A DNA stretch of 64,000 nt from Wenjunlia tyrosinilytica (GTDB lineage: Bacteria > Actinomycetota > Actinomycetes > Streptomycetales > Streptomycetaceae). Positions 8,171-18,367 of the stretch are shown piece after piece. The notes beneath the pieces are model-generated. The model did no database searches. It was given only the letters and a program-made list of their open reading frames with translations, and was not told the DNA's origin. The stretch spans positions 1 to 64,000 of the forward strand of contig NZ_BMMS01000007.1 in NCBI RefSeq assembly GCF_014646055.1, in the 5' to 3' direction. The first letter of the stretch is position 1, and every line of letters begins with the position of its first letter. The position numbers and the translations under genes are program-made.

Positions 8171-8550
8171 TGGACAAGCCCCAGCGGGGCTTCTGGTGCG
8201 AGTGCTGGACCCAGAACGTCAACGACGAGGCAGGTCGGCCGGCACTCCGGGCATCATTCGACGCCTACTCGGCGCCACAGGCTGACAGATGGGTAGCGGT
8301 CGCCCTGCGCACCATCTCACCAGCACTCGATCCGGACGCCTCCGACGAGGCCTGGGCCTGGCTCTACGACGGCCGCATCGACACGCGGCGAGCCCTCTTA
8401 CGCATGGAACCCTGCACGGTCTCCGTTACCCACGCCAGCAGCCGCATCACATGGACGATCCGACCAGTCGTCTTCCTGCCGTTGCTCCACCGCCAGGGTG
8501 CGGAACTCCCAGCCTGCGCATACGACTTCACTCCCCCCACCGCAGACTGA
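8164..8550 (+). CDS. Hypothetical AICE accessory protein
   Basis: A 128-residue protein starting at GTG 8164 (or ATG 8170), overlapping the end of the ATPase-fold gene, so probably translated together with it. It is rich in tryptophan and aspartate (WCECWTQNVND, DEAWAWLYDGR), with no signal peptide or membrane segment. No family was recognised. Confidence 0.55.
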   Translation: MLMDKPQRGFWCECWTQNVNDEAGRPALRASFDAYSAPQADRWVAVALRTISPALDPDASDEAWAWLYDGRIDTRRALLRMEPCTVSVTHASSRITWTIRPVVFLPLLHRQGAELPACAYDFTPPTAD

Positions 8551-9106
8551 GTTACAACTTTCTCTACTGGTTTCAAGGCGGCTCGCTCCGCTCCCCGCGC
8601 ACGGCCCGGCCCCCGGCCGGGCCTGCGCTCCTGTCTACGCCCCGCTCCAGCCCGGCCGGCGCCCGCGCCGCGCGCACAGCAAACAGCCGCCTGACGCCAG
8701 AGAAGGGGCACGTCGTGGCTGGGGCGGTCGCCTCCACGGCTTTAGGCAGCCACTTTGGCGCGAGCCTCGCAGATCATGGCCCCAACGTCGTGCTTTACCG
8801 GGCAGGTCCACAGACTGCCCGACGCGCCGAAAGCTTACGGGGCCATGATCACTCGCGCCAAAGCAGCTCCAGCCCAAAGCCGCTCCACCGACCTACCGTT
8901 CGCGCCCCGCGCGCCGAGTGGCAGGGGCCTCTCTGAACCGCCCAGGGTGCCAGCATCCACACGGAGCTGGCCGAGGAAAGGAAGGCTCACGGACTTGCCA
9001 ACAGGTGTCAGTCATCCTCGCTAGAGTCAGACGAGCGGCCGATGAAGACACGTGTCATAATCCGGCCCGTCAAGCCAGGGCCAGTTCGGACAAATGGAGA
9101 CATTCA
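8551..9106. other. Intergenic region with GC hairpin and large inverted repeat
   Basis: No convincing gene. It begins with a GC-rich palindrome near 8600 (GGCCCGGCCCCCGGCCGGGCC), probably the terminator of the preceding pair. A long imperfect inverted repeat follows at 8754-8862 (separate entry). The rest leads to the hsdM promoter and its site GGAG at 9096-9099. Confidence 0.6.
8754..8862. repeat. Imperfect inverted repeat, about 25-bp arms, inner hairpin
   Basis: TTTGGCGCGAG...GATCATGGCCCC (8754-8783) is mirrored by GGGGCCATGATC then CTCGCGCCAAA (8839-8862). The left arm has about six extra bases in the middle. The loop contains a second stem, GGGCAG (8800-8805) with CTGCCC (8815-8820). 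As RNA or cruciform this would be a long structured element upstream of the restriction operon. It resembles the terminal repeats of a tiny non-autonomous element or a structured leader; nothing decides between these. Confidence 0.75.
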
Positions 9107-10672
9107 GTGGCACGTCAGGCCAGAAAAACACCCAACAAATCGCTTGAGCAGCGACTGTGGGACGCGGCCGACGCCCTCCGTGGCAACCAGGAGCCGTCCG
9201 AGTACAAGCACGTCGTCCTCGGCCTCGTGTTCCTGAAGTACATCTCCGACCGTTTCGAGGCTCGCCGCACAGAGCTTGCGGCCGAGCTACGGGCAGATGG
9301 TATCCCTGAGGCAAGACACGCCTCATTCCTCGAGGATCGTGACGAGTACGCCAGCCAGAATGTCTTCTGGGTGCCGGCCGATGCCCGCTGGGAGTCGATT
9401 CAGGCCCAGGCCAAGCTGCCGAAGATCGGCCAAGTCATCGACAGCTCTATGGATAAGATCGAGTCGTCGAACCCGGCCATCAGGGGTGTGCTACCGCGTA
9501 ACTACGGACGCGAGGGGCTCGACAAGGGACGCCTCGGACAACTCGTCGACCTGATCGGCTCGATCGGCTTCACCGAGAGCGATGATCACGGCAGCGACGA
9601 CGTACTCGGCCGTGTTTACGAGTACTTCCTCGGTCAGTTCGCTGGTAAGGAGACAGGCAAGGACGCAGGGGCGTTCTACACGCCCCGATCCGTGGTCAAA
9701 ACCCTCGTCGAAATGTTGGAGCCATACCATGGTCGCGTGTACGACCCGACGTGTGGCTCTGGCGGAATGTTTGTGCAATCTGCCGAATTCGTAAAGGCTC
9801 ACGGCGGTAAGCGGACGGACATCTCCGTCTACGGCCAGGAGTTCACCGAAACAACCTGGAAGCTCGCCAAGATGAACCTTGCCCTCCGGGGCATCGAGGC
9901 TGATCTTGGCGACCGTTCAGCTGACTCCTTCAGTCAAGATCTGCACCCGGACCTACGCGCCGACTTCATCCTCGCCAACCCACCCTTCAATGTCTCTAAT
10001 TGGTGGGACGCCAAGCTACAAGATGATCCGCGCTGGAAGTACGGCACTCCGCCAGAAGGCAACGCGAACTTCGCATGGGTGCAACACTTCATCCATCATC
10101 TGTCACCGAAGGGTACTGCGGGCTTTGTCCTCGCTAACGGTTCCCTCGCCGCGAAGGGAGCCGAGGGAGATATCCGGCGTAAACTCCTCGAGGCCGAACT
10201 AGTCGACTGCATCGTCGCTATGCCGGACAAGCTGTTCTTCAATGTGCAAATTCCGGTGACGCTCTGGTTCATTGCCAAGGATCGGCACGGGAACGGCCAT
10301 CGCCGTCGACTCGGCGAAGTGCTGTTCATCGACGGACGGAAGTTTGGTGCGTTGGAGACCCGGCGGCTGCGCGCGCTAAACGACGAAGAAATCGCCAGCA
10401 TCGCAGGTGCCTATCACTCATGGCGCAACACCGATGGTGACTATGCAGATGTACCTGGATTCTGCAGGTCGGCGACGCTCGAAGAAATTGCCGCGCACGA
10501 CTACGTTCTGACGCCTGGGCGGTACGTTGGGACGGAGGCGGCAGCACTTGACGACGAGCCAATACAAGAGCGGATCGATCGACTGAAGTCAGCGCTCTTC
10601 GCCGAGTTCGACCGCGGGCGCGAACTCGAGCAGATCGTACGAGAGCGTCTCGGAGGCCTCCGTGTCGGTTAG
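9107..10672 (+). CDS. hsdM: Type I restriction-modification methyltransferase subunit
   Basis: N6-adenine methyltransferase and modification subunit of the HsdRMS complex, 521 residues. The GTG at 9107 is preceded by GGAG at seven bases and starts the family-like sequence LEQRLWDAADALRGN; open frame further upstream is not supported. HsdM N-terminal domain about 10-150; GAFYTPRSVV near 190; S-adenosylmethionine loop DPTCGSGGMF near 214; catalytic NPPF near 290. It overlaps hsdS by 11 bases. Codon use has more A/T third positions than the surrounding chromosome, consistent with transfer. Confidence 0.93.
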   Translation: MARQARKTPNKSLEQRLWDAADALRGNQEPSEYKHVVLGLVFLKYISDRFEARRTELAAELRADGIPEARHASFLEDRDEYASQNVFWVPADARWESIQAQAKLPKIGQVIDSSMDKIESSNPAIRGVLPRNYGREGLDKGRLGQLVDLIGSIGFTESDDHGSDDVLGRVYEYFLGQFAGKETGKDAGAFYTPRSVVKTLVEMLEPYHGRVYDPTCGSGGMFVQSAEFVKAHGGKRTDISVYGQEFTETTWKLAKMNLALRGIEADLGDRSADSFSQDLHPDLRADFILANPPFNVSNWWDAKLQDDPRWKYGTPPEGNANFAWVQHFIHHLSPKGTAGFVLANGSLAAKGAEGDIRRKLLEAELVDCIVAMPDKLFFNVQIPVTLWFIAKDRHGNGHRRRLGEVLFIDGRKFGALETRRLRALNDEEIASIAGAYHSWRNTDGDYADVPGFCRSATLEEIAAHDYVLTPGRYVGTEAAALDDEPIQERIDRLKSALFAEFDRGRELEQIVRERLGGLRVG

Positions 10673-11879
10673 TTCCACTACGCTTCCCCTGGGAGCTACC
10701 CTTGCCCGAGGGCTCGGGGAGGCTAACCAACTGCCATGGCCATTGGCCCGCGCTAGCACGCTTTTTGAGCTGCGCTATGGTAAGGCCTTGGTTAAGTCGG
10801 CCCGCCGGCCCGGGCCTGTGCCGGTCTTCGGTACGAATGGTCAAACAGGTAGTCATGACACGGCTCTCTTCAAGGGCCCCGGAGTTGTACTCGGGCGCAA
10901 GGGCCAAGGTCCACTTGGCGTCGAGTGGGTCGATGAGGACTTTTGGGTCATTGATACCGCCTACGCCCTGAACGTGATCTCAAACGAGGTCGATCTCAAG
11001 TTCGCGTACTACCTGATTAAGTACGTAGGCCTTAATCACCTCAAGGACGGAACATCCAATCCATCACTGAGCCGTGAGACGTTCGCTGCACAACTCTTCC
11101 CAAAGCCTCCACTTGACGAACAACGGGGAATCGCTGCGACTTTGTCGGCGCTCGACGAAAAGATCGAGTCGGCTACTCGCGCTCGAGATCTGATCGAGGA
11201 CTTGATTTCCGCCTCATTCGAAGATCTTATCGCATCGTCACCTGTCACGAGAGTGCCTCTTGAGGACTTGGTTTCCACGACAAAGGGCGTGTCCTACAAA
11301 AGTGTGGACTTGCAGGAGTCGCACACGTCGCTTGTGACTCTCAAATCCTTCCATCGCAATGGTGGTTACAAGGCCAACGGCCTGAAGCCGTACGTCGGCC
11401 CTTACAAGCCTCAGCAAGTCATCGCGCCGGGTGAGATCGTCGTGGCACAAACCGATCTAACACAAGGCGCAGAGGTTGTTGGCCGCGCCGTCCGGGTTCC
11501 TGCAGATGCCTCGGCCGAGGTCCTGGTCGCTTCCCTAGACCTGGTCATCGTTCGCCCCAAACCCACCATATCGCGGGAATACCTGCTGGGAATTTTGAGC
11601 GACGAGTCGTTCCGGCAACACTGTCGCAGTCGAACTTCGGGCACGACTGTTCTACACCTGTCAAGCGACGCTATTCCTGCTTACTCGGCGCCGCTTGTGC
11701 CTGACGGTGCGCGCGACGAGTTTTCGGCATTTGCACAGCCTCTTCTAGCACGTGCCGACACGCTCGTTGCAGAGATCGAGAAACTCAAGGCGCTCCGCGA
11801 TGGGCTACTGCCGGATATCTTGGCAGGTCGCGTCCGGGTACCGAAGGCAACACTCAAGCTCCTGGAGGTCGTGAGGTGA
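10662..11879 (+). CDS. hsdS: Type I restriction-modification specificity subunit
   Basis: DNA-sequence recognition subunit, 405 residues, starting at GTG 10662 inside the end of hsdM. It has two target-recognition domains (about 20-130 and 205-345), each followed by a conserved helical spacer: the first around [22 protein letters not shown]-like sequence at about 145-175, the second ending [19 protein letters not shown]. The arrangement is the usual half-repeat one, so the target is predicted to be bipartite; the bases cannot be deduced. GTG of hsdR overlaps its stop. Confidence 0.92.
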   Translation: MSVSSTTLPLGATLARGLGEANQLPWPLARASTLFELRYGKALVKSARRPGPVPVFGTNGQTGSHDTALFKGPGVVLGRKGQGPLGVEWVDEDFWVIDTAYALNVISNEVDLKFAYYLIKYVGLNHLKDGTSNPSLSRETFAAQLFPKPPLDEQRGIAATLSALDEKIESATRARDLIEDLISASFEDLIASSPVTRVPLEDLVSTTKGVSYKSVDLQESHTSLVTLKSFHRNGGYKANGLKPYVGPYKPQQVIAPGEIVVAQTDLTQGAEVVGRAVRVPADASAEVLVASLDLVIVRPKPTISREYLLGILSDESFRQHCRSRTSGTTVLHLSSDAIPAYSAPLVPDGARDEFSAFAQPLLARADTLVAEIEKLKALRDGLLPDILAGRVRVPKATLKLLEVVR

Positions 11880-14800
11880 CAGGTACCTTCAACGAATCTG
11901 TCGTAGAGGAAGCTGCTCTCGACTATTTGCGCGAGCTTGGTTACTCGACGGAGTTCGGCCCGAACCTGTCGGCCGACGGTCCCCGGCCGGAGCGGGCCTC
12001 CTTTCATCAGGTTTACCTGTACGAACGACTAAGGGATGCCGGCCGCCGTCTGAACCCCGCACATACCGACTTGGTCGATGATGCTATTAAGCGGCTGGAG
12101 CGCGCCGAGTCGCAGAATGCACTCGCCGAGAACTTCCGCGTCCATCAACTCCTCGTTCATGGCGTGCCGGTTGAGTATCGTGACGCCCAGGGGATTCTCC
12201 GGACCACCCAAGTCAAACTCATCGACTTTGACAACCCTGACAGCAATGATTGGCTAGCGGTAAACCAGTTCACGATTGTTGAAAACAAGCATCGCCGGCC
12301 AGATGTACTGGTTTTCATCAATGGTATCCCCGTTGCTCTGCTGGAGCTTAAGAGTCCGGCGGACGAGCACGCTACTCTTAAGAACGCGTGGAACCAGATA
12401 CAGACCTACCGCACGGACATCCCGTCCGCCTTCACATCGAATGCCATCGTGGTCATCTCAGACGGTACGAGCGCGGCCATGAGCTCGTTCTCTGGTGGCT
12501 TCGAGCACTATGCTCCTTGGAAAACTATTGATGGCCGCGACGTCGTCAACGGCAGGCCCGCCCTTGAGGTGCTACTCAAGGGTGTCTTTGACCCAACCCG
12601 TTTCCTGGACATCTTGAAGAACTTCATTGTCTTCAGCGATGAGCCGGTCGGTCTTGTCAAAAGGGTGGCGAAGTATCACCAGTACTGGGCCGTCAACGCC
12701 GCGGTCGAGTCAACCGTCCAAGCGTCCAGCCCCAATGGTGACCGTCGTGGTGGTGTCGTCTGGCACACCCAGGGCAGCGGGAAGTCCATTGAGATGCTGT
12801 TCTACGCGGCCAAGACCATGCGGGATGCTCGAATGAACAACCCGACGCTGGTCTTCCTAACCGACCGCAACGACCTAGATGATCAACTCTTCGCCGAGGT
12901 CTTTGCACCCGCCGAAATCCTGCCTGAGAAGCCCGTTCAAGCCGACTCGATCAGCGATCTGCGTACTCTGCTGCGCCGGGTATCTGGCGGCATCATCTTT
13001 ACAACTCTGCAGAAGTTTCGCCCTGAAGAAGGGCTTGACGTAAACCCCATCCTCACCGACCGACGCAACGTCGTCGTGGTTGCCGATGAGGCCCATCGCT
13101 CGCAGTACGGCTTCACAGAGACCCTTGACGAAGAGGGCCGACTCAAGTCGGGACTCGCTAAGCACATGCGGGACGCGCTGCCCGGTGCCACGTTCCTCGG
13201 TTTCACAGGCACCCCCATCGAGTCCGGAGACAAATCCACTCGCTCGGTATTCGGGGCCTGCATCGACGTCTACGACCTAACCCGTGCAGTTGAGGACGGC
13301 GCCACCGTCAAAATCTTCTACGAGTCACGCCTGGTCAGGGTCGGCCTGTCAGACGACGACTACCAGGCGCTCGACGAGTTGGCCGCGGAGATAACGGAGA
13401 AGGTCGAGCAGGAGGAAGGCGAGAAGGCGATGTCTCGCTGGGCGCGCCTAGAGGCAATCGTTGGCAGCGAAGAGCGCCTTGACCTCGTGGCGGCAGACAT
13501 CGTTCGTCACTGGGAGAAGCGCCGCGAAGCAATGATCGGCAAGGCCATGATCGTCACAATGTCGCGCCGTATCGCGGTGCGGCTCTACGAGAAGATCGTG
13601 ACACTGCGGAACGCCTGGCACAGTGACGATCCAGCTCAGGGCAAGATCAAGGTCGTGATGACGGGATCAGCTGCCGACCCGGAAGAGTACCAGCCTCATA
13701 TCCACTCGAAAGACGTGCGCAAGGCCTTGAAGGCGCGAGCCAAAAACCCAGAGGACCCGCTCGAAATAGTCATCGTACGCGACATGTGGCTGACTGGTTT
13801 CGACTCGCCGTCAATGCACACCATGTATGTCGACAAGACGATGCAGGGAGCTAGCCTTATGCAGGCGATCGCCCGCGTCAACCGCACCTTTCGCGACAAG
13901 CCTGGTGGCCTTATCGTCGATTACATCGGTGTCTTCTCGAACCTACAGAAGGCACTCGTCGAGTACTCCCCGAGCGACCGTGACCAGGCCGGCGTGCCGA
14001 TCGACGAGATCGTCGCCGTGATGATGGAGAAGCACGACATCATCTGCGGGCTGCTTCACGGCTGCCGATTCAATTCCCTCCCGGACCTTTCGGCAGCACA
14101 GCGGCTAGCTGAGCACGCTCGTGTGCTCGACTTCGTCATGGCAGACCCGGACCGCACCAAGCGCTTCCTTGACCAGGTACTGGCGCTCGCTAAGGCTTAT
14201 GCCCTTGCTGGCTCACGAGATGAAGCTACAGCCATTCGCAATGACGTGCGACTCTTCGCTGATGTCCGTGCCGCCATCCTGAAAATCCAAAACCCGGACT
14301 CCGGGCGCGGGGGAGCCGGTGGCATTGAGATCGACACCGCCATCGGGCAACTGGTTAACGAAGCGGTAGCCGCCGATGAGGTGGTCGACATCTACAAGCT
14401 CGCCGGCATCGAGACGCCCGAGTTGTCCATCCTCTCCGATGAGTTCCTTGACTCGCTAGTCGACAAAGACAAGCCTAATCTTCAGATGGGGTTGCTGCGC
14501 CGTTTGCTAGCCGACCAGATCAAGAGCATTCAGCGCTCCAACGTAGTGCAGGCACGGAAATTCTCTGAGCTGCTCGAAGCAGCGATCAATAAGTACACCA
14601 ACCGTTCGCTGACGACGGCTGAGATCATCGCCGAGCTGGTCAAGCTGGCGAAAGAGATGCGGGACCAGACGAAGCGACACGATCAACTCGGGCTCACGGT
14701 GGCGGAGGCCGCCTTCTACGACGCCATCGTGCAGAACGACGCGGCCGTTCTCCAGATGGGCGACAATGTCCTGAAGAAGCTGGCCCACGAGCTGGTCGAA

Positions 14801-14983
14801 TCGATCCGTCAGAGCGCCACCATTGATTGGAACCTTAAAGAGTCCGTCCGAGCCTCTATGCGTGCCAAAGTACGCCGCCTACTCGCTAAGTACGATTATC
14901 CGCCCGATCTCGAAGAAAAGGCTATCGACCTTGTACTCGAACAGGCCGAAGTCTACGCAGCCGATGCAGCGGGAGCCTCCTAA
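11876..14983 (+). CDS. hsdR: Type I restriction endonuclease/translocase subunit
   Basis: Motor and nuclease subunit that cleaves unmethylated DNA after ATP-driven translocation; 1035 residues, normal length. The N-terminal nuclease has the [12 protein letters not shown]...LLELKSP PD-(D/E)xK-type core near 140-162. Helicase motifs: Walker A TQGSGKS (about 297-303), ADEAHRSQ (about 402), GFTGTP (about 441) and [10 protein letters not shown] (about 662). A helical C-terminal domain follows. It starts at GTG 11876, overlapping hsdS by four bases. No damage is visible, so the system is probably functional. Confidence 0.93.
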   Translation: MTGTFNESVVEEAALDYLRELGYSTEFGPNLSADGPRPERASFHQVYLYERLRDAGRRLNPAHTDLVDDAIKRLERAESQNALAENFRVHQLLVHGVPVEYRDAQGILRTTQVKLIDFDNPDSNDWLAVNQFTIVENKHRRPDVLVFINGIPVALLELKSPADEHATLKNAWNQIQTYRTDIPSAFTSNAIVVISDGTSAAMSSFSGGFEHYAPWKTIDGRDVVNGRPALEVLLKGVFDPTRFLDILKNFIVFSDEPVGLVKRVAKYHQYWAVNAAVESTVQASSPNGDRRGGVVWHTQGSGKSIEMLFYAAKTMRDARMNNPTLVFLTDRNDLDDQLFAEVFAPAEILPEKPVQADSISDLRTLLRRVSGGIIFTTLQKFRPEEGLDVNPILTDRRNVVVVADEAHRSQYGFTETLDEEGRLKSGLAKHMRDALPGATFLGFTGTPIESGDKSTRSVFGACIDVYDLTRAVEDGATVKIFYESRLVRVGLSDDDYQALDELAAEITEKVEQEEGEKAMSRWARLEAIVGSEERLDLVAADIVRHWEKRREAMIGKAMIVTMSRRIAVRLYEKIVTLRNAWHSDDPAQGKIKVVMTGSAADPEEYQPHIHSKDVRKALKARAKNPEDPLEIVIVRDMWLTGFDSPSMHTMYVDKTMQGASLMQAIARVNRTFRDKPGGLIVDYIGVFSNLQKALVEYSPSDRDQAGVPIDEIVAVMMEKHDIICGLLHGCRFNSLPDLSAAQRLAEHARVLDFVMADPDRTKRFLDQVLALAKAYALAGSRDEATAIRNDVRLFADVRAAILKIQNPDSGRGGAGGIEIDTAIGQLVNEAVAADEVVDIYKLAGIETPELSILSDEFLDSLVDKDKPNLQMGLLRRLLADQIKSIQRSNVVQARKFSELLEAAINKYTNRSLTTAEIIAELVKLAKEMRDQTKRHDQLGLTVAEAAFYDAIVQNDAAVLQMGDNVLKKLAHELVESIRQSATIDWNLKESVRASMRAKVRRLLAKYDYPPDLEEKAIDLVLEQAEVYAADAAGAS

Positions 14984-15367
14984 AGGAAAAGATGAACTGG
15001 GGAGGCTGCATAACCAGCTGATGTTTGACGCGGACTGCCATGAGTGTCATCCCTGGCAAGCTCCCACGATCGGCTCGCTGGTTGCTGGACTAGCTGTTGG
15101 CCCTTGACTACGCAATCACTCGATGCCCTCCGGACACACGTTGCCTTTGGCGCGCAGTGGCCTCGAGGCCTTGCTCGGCGAAGGCAACGACCACCATCTT
15201 GAGCGGCGAGGATAACGGTCCGATCCGGCTGGTGCCCTCGGCTCACATGGGCCCCCGATTTCGCCGGCCGTTGAGGACGCCGCCGATGCCCCCAACTGTC
15301 GCGTGAGACGTGGGGGACGGGATGGCTCCGTCGCCGCAGGGTTCGCCGGAGGTCAGTGAGCGTGGCC
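14984..15367. other. Gap between hsdR and the convergent gene
   Basis: About 384 bases without a supportable gene. No clear terminator hairpin, tRNA or repeat was found. Short open frames on both strands lack start signals and typical composition. Confidence 0.5.
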
Positions 15368-16039
15368 TCACGTGTCGCATCCGCTGGCCGTGTGCTCCCA
15401 AATAATGATGTCTGCCGCTCGAAGAAGGCTGAGAGGCCTCTCGTCAGGCATGCGGATGCGGACAATAAGGTCTTGGATCCAATCCCGGTGACGGCGTAGG
15501 TCTGCTTGCAAGAGCGGCCACAAGCGGCGAGGGGTGTCCTTATAGGCCCCGGGAACTGGCTTTTCCCCGAGGTAGAACTGGTAGATGCTGCTGTCGAAAA
15601 TCGGCACTAGGTTAGGCCGCTTGCGGTGGAGGATCTTCGTAATGGCAACGGCCTTGAAGTCCGGCAGGCCCGTACCGTCGGCTTCACCTGTAGCGACCAA
15701 TGCTCGATCGACCAGGGACCAGGGTCCCATGGACGGATCCAGCGTCACGTCCAAGAAGTCCGCTGTCGCACAGGCCCCGTCGGCAAGCACCGCTTCCATT
15801 GCCTGTAGGACTTCAGCCCCTGGGCCGTCAGGGCGAAACAACGGAACTACCTGCTTGTAGCCAATGCGAACACTCAGCAGGGCCGGCGCCAGACAGTCCA
15901 GTGGGCTCAATCGTTCCGGGTCGCCCTGCCAGTCATACGTACGAAAGGCTCTGGGGCCCCGAGGATCTGTGTAGGTCTGAAGGTGCCTCTCCGCACAACC
16001 ACGCAGTGATCCGACGGTTCTCACGTAGTCCCTCCCCAC
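15368..16039 (-). CDS. Hypothetical protein, DUF6308-like
   Basis: A 223-residue cytosolic protein of unknown function near the right end of the element. Features include an N-terminal LRTYxxxG-like region (FRTYDWQGDPERLSPLDCLAPALL), LPDFKAVAITKILHRKRPNLVPIFDS in the centre, and a C-terminal RPLSLLRAADIIIWEH. This pattern resembles the actinobacterial DUF6308 family, whose role is unknown; the family name is from memory and tentative. Its location between the restriction system and the tRNA-like site makes it a candidate cargo gene. Confidence 0.6.
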   Translation of the reverse strand: MGRDYVRTVGSLRGCAERHLQTYTDPRGPRAFRTYDWQGDPERLSPLDCLAPALLSVRIGYKQVVPLFRPDGPGAEVLQAMEAVLADGACATADFLDVTLDPSMGPWSLVDRALVATGEADGTGLPDFKAVAITKILHRKRPNLVPIFDSSIYQFYLGEKPVPGAYKDTPRRLWPLLQADLRRHRDWIQDLIVRIRMPDERPLSLLRAADIIIWEHTASGCDT

Positions 16040-16187
16040 AGCCTTGATGACTCGCCCGGCAACGCCCCCGCCGGGACCAGAGCAATGCTCATGCGCATGC
16101 TACGAGCTGTGGACTATGTGTGGACCGATCCCTATCTAACAGCCGTCTGCAAGGCAGTGACCTGCCTCGATTCTTGGTAGTCAAGCC

Positions 16188-16231
16188 CCCTCCGGAGCCG
16201 TGTGCGCAGGTTCGAATCCTGCCGGGGGCAC
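16188..16231 (+). other. attR: 3'-half tRNA-Arg(CCG) copy, probable right attachment site (att)
   Basis: The sequence holds the 3' half of a tRNA: anticodon loop CTCCGGA (anticodon CCG) and stem GCCGT, a short variable loop GTGC, the T-arm GCAGG-TTCGAAT-CCTGC, and acceptor strand CGGGGGC with discriminator A. No D-arm or matching 5' half is present. This is what AICE integration leaves at the distal end. The intact tRNA would be to the left, outside this window, beyond the truncated integrase. It fixes the right border of the element near 16.23 kb. Confidence 0.75.
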
Positions 16232-16757
16232 TTCGCAGGAAGTGCCCAAAGACCCCGCCATCAGCGCTTTCGCTGAGGACGAGATCTTCGCGTATGTGCA
16301 GCCAGATGGCAGTGATCACGCAATCACGACGTAGTGATCTTGTCGAGCTTCGCAGTAGGTCAGCAGGACCTTTCGTCGTCCCCGGCAGCAGCCAGTTCCA
16401 GGAAGGACAGCGCCCCCGCTGCGGGTTGGAATCATGCTGAGGGCATCGTGATGAGGTGTCCGCGGAATCAACACCGCCCACCTTTCACCGGTGCGTGTGA
16501 ACCCCTGCGCGGGCCGCCCGCCGATCGGCAGGATGGTCAGCATCCACATCGAGGAGCGTCATATCCCCCAAGGGGCCGCAGCGGCATGCCTCCACCATCG
16601 GAGACGAGCACTCGAACCGGCACAAACCGCAACTTACTGCCGGGCGCAGCTGCTTCGATCGGCTCCGCGCTTCTGCACACAAGCGGGCACCACAGAAAGT
16701 GCGCTCGCCTGAATGCCGGATTCCGGCCTTCAGCCATGGAACGAAAGCAAAGGTGTC
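16232..16757. other. Junction region right of the att site
   Basis: About 525 bases between the tRNA remnant and the next gene. Just after the remnant is AAAGACCCCGCC, of the kind that often follows tRNA genes. No complete gene or clear repeat is visible. Confidence 0.45.
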
Positions 16758-18164
16758 ATGACCGACTCGGCAGCCAGGCCGTACGAAGGGCCTTCCCGGG
16801 CGCGTTACCTCCTGGACGGGAGGCGGGTCGGAGTCGCCGACCTGTTGAGCGGCGGATTGCTCAAGGAAGGTGAGCAGCTGAAGTTCGTACGGCGTCTCGT
16901 CGGCGAGACTCATCACGCCACCGTGACTTCAAAGGGATGGATTCGTCTGGACGACGGGGATGAATTCCGTTCGCCATCTGCGGCCGCTGCCGCCGCCGTC
17001 GGATCGGGGTCGTTCGACGGCTGGAACGCGTGGACGGTCAACGACGGCCGGCCTCTCGCCGCACTGCGCCAGCAATTGCTGGACCAGGCCGCCGAGGAGG
17101 CTGGCACTGACACGGTGGAGGAGCGGCAGACGTCGCTGGCGCCCAGTGCACGGCACGCTCGGCTGAAGACGGTCCGTGAACAGGCCGAGAAGGGGGAGCC
17201 CCAGTCCCTCTCGGTACAGGAGCTGCTGGGCTGGTGGGGCGCCACGGGGCGCGGTCCCGTCAACGATCAGATCGAAGCCGAACTCGCCAACCACAGCCTC
17301 GTCACTGCGCCGGGATTCGACAAGGTCCCGTTGGACTCCACCATCGAGCTGGTCAAGGCGCCGGACGGGTTCTCCGGGGAAGAACTCGTCGCCGGCGCAC
17401 AAGCGTTCACCGCCCCTACGGCCAACGAGGGGGAGTCCCACGAAACGGGATTGACGGTGGGCACACTGCCCTCCGCCCTGGGTGGAGTGACCAGTGTCAA
17501 GCCGACAGCAACGCTTGAGGAGGTCATCACGTTGATGACCCTCCACGACTTCTCCCAGCTTCCCGTCCTCGCCGGTCCGCACCACCTGCGGGGCGCCGTC
17601 ACCTGGAAGTCCATTGCCCGTACCCGCCATGTCGACCCAAACGCTTCCCTGTCCCAGGTGATCGTGGACGCCCGCGACGTCCGCTACGATCATGATCTGA
17701 TCGACATTCTGCCTTTGCTGGCGGAGTTGGACTTCGTGCTCGTCAAGGACCAGCACAATGCGATCGCCGGGATCGTTACCGCCGCCGACGTGGCGCAGGC
17801 GTACGGCGACCTGGCCAGCCACTTCCTGTTGATCGGTGAGATGGACCGCAGACTGCGGCAGATCATCGCGGAGACTTTTGCCTTGCCCGAGGTCACCGCC
17901 CTGTGCGACCCGACGGGTGAACGCGTCACCTCCTTCGGTGACATGACCGTGGGAGACTATCTTCGGGTTTTTGAGAACCCTGAACGGTGGAACCAACTCG
18001 GGTGGCGGTTGGATCGCAAGGTCTTCATCGGTCGACTCGAGGAGATTCGCAGGATCCGCAACAACGTCATGCACTTCAACAGCAGCGACCCCCTGCCGAG
18101 GGCGGACGTGGACAAGATCCGGAACCTCAACAAGCTGCTGAGGGAGTACGGCGGCGGCTCTTGA
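16758..18164 (+). CDS. RAMA - CBS pair - Swt1-like HEPN fusion protein
   Basis: A 468-residue multidomain protein (start ATG 16758 with AAAGGTG upstream; ATG 16713 possible). Residues about 10-105 resemble the RAMA domain associated with restriction/modification enzymes (YLLDGRRVGVADLL, then WNAWTVNDGRPLAALR). A spacer follows, then two CBS motifs (about 240-360: TLEEVITLMTLHDFSQLPVL and IAGIVTAADVAQAYGDL) that usually bind adenine nucleotides. The C-terminal helical domain (about 365-465) ends with RNNVMH (R434, H439), an RX4H motif like that of HEPN/Swt1 ribonucleases. It could be a nucleotide-sensing RNA-cleaving effector, though no activity is proven. It lies 0.5 kb from the AICE end. Confidence 0.72.
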   Translation: MTDSAARPYEGPSRARYLLDGRRVGVADLLSGGLLKEGEQLKFVRRLVGETHHATVTSKGWIRLDDGDEFRSPSAAAAAAVGSGSFDGWNAWTVNDGRPLAALRQQLLDQAAEEAGTDTVEERQTSLAPSARHARLKTVREQAEKGEPQSLSVQELLGWWGATGRGPVNDQIEAELANHSLVTAPGFDKVPLDSTIELVKAPDGFSGEELVAGAQAFTAPTANEGESHETGLTVGTLPSALGGVTSVKPTATLEEVITLMTLHDFSQLPVLAGPHHLRGAVTWKSIARTRHVDPNASLSQVIVDARDVRYDHDLIDILPLLAELDFVLVKDQHNAIAGIVTAADVAQAYGDLASHFLLIGEMDRRLRQIIAETFALPEVTALCDPTGERVTSFGDMTVGDYLRVFENPERWNQLGWRLDRKVFIGRLEEIRRIRNNVMHFNSSDPLPRADVDKIRNLNKLLREYGGGS

Positions 18165-18367
18165 GCGCCGGCTCGTGCTCGGCGAGGAGCTGAATCTCCC
18201 GGATTGGTGCTGGAATGGCAGTCGTGCTCCTGGGGTGGCCATGACCCGGTGCCAGAAGCTGACATACCCTCGGCCGAATGAGGGGTTCGGGGAGACTCAC
18301 CGGCGGTCTCCGGCGGTCGATCGACGGCGGCGTCTACGCTTCGCATGCGAGATCACATGGAGGGCGA

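Noticed and set aside
8754-8862. Retron or phase-variation element at the inverted repeat
   Set aside because: No reverse transcriptase, recombinase or invertible promoter boundaries nearby, so only a structured repeat is reported.
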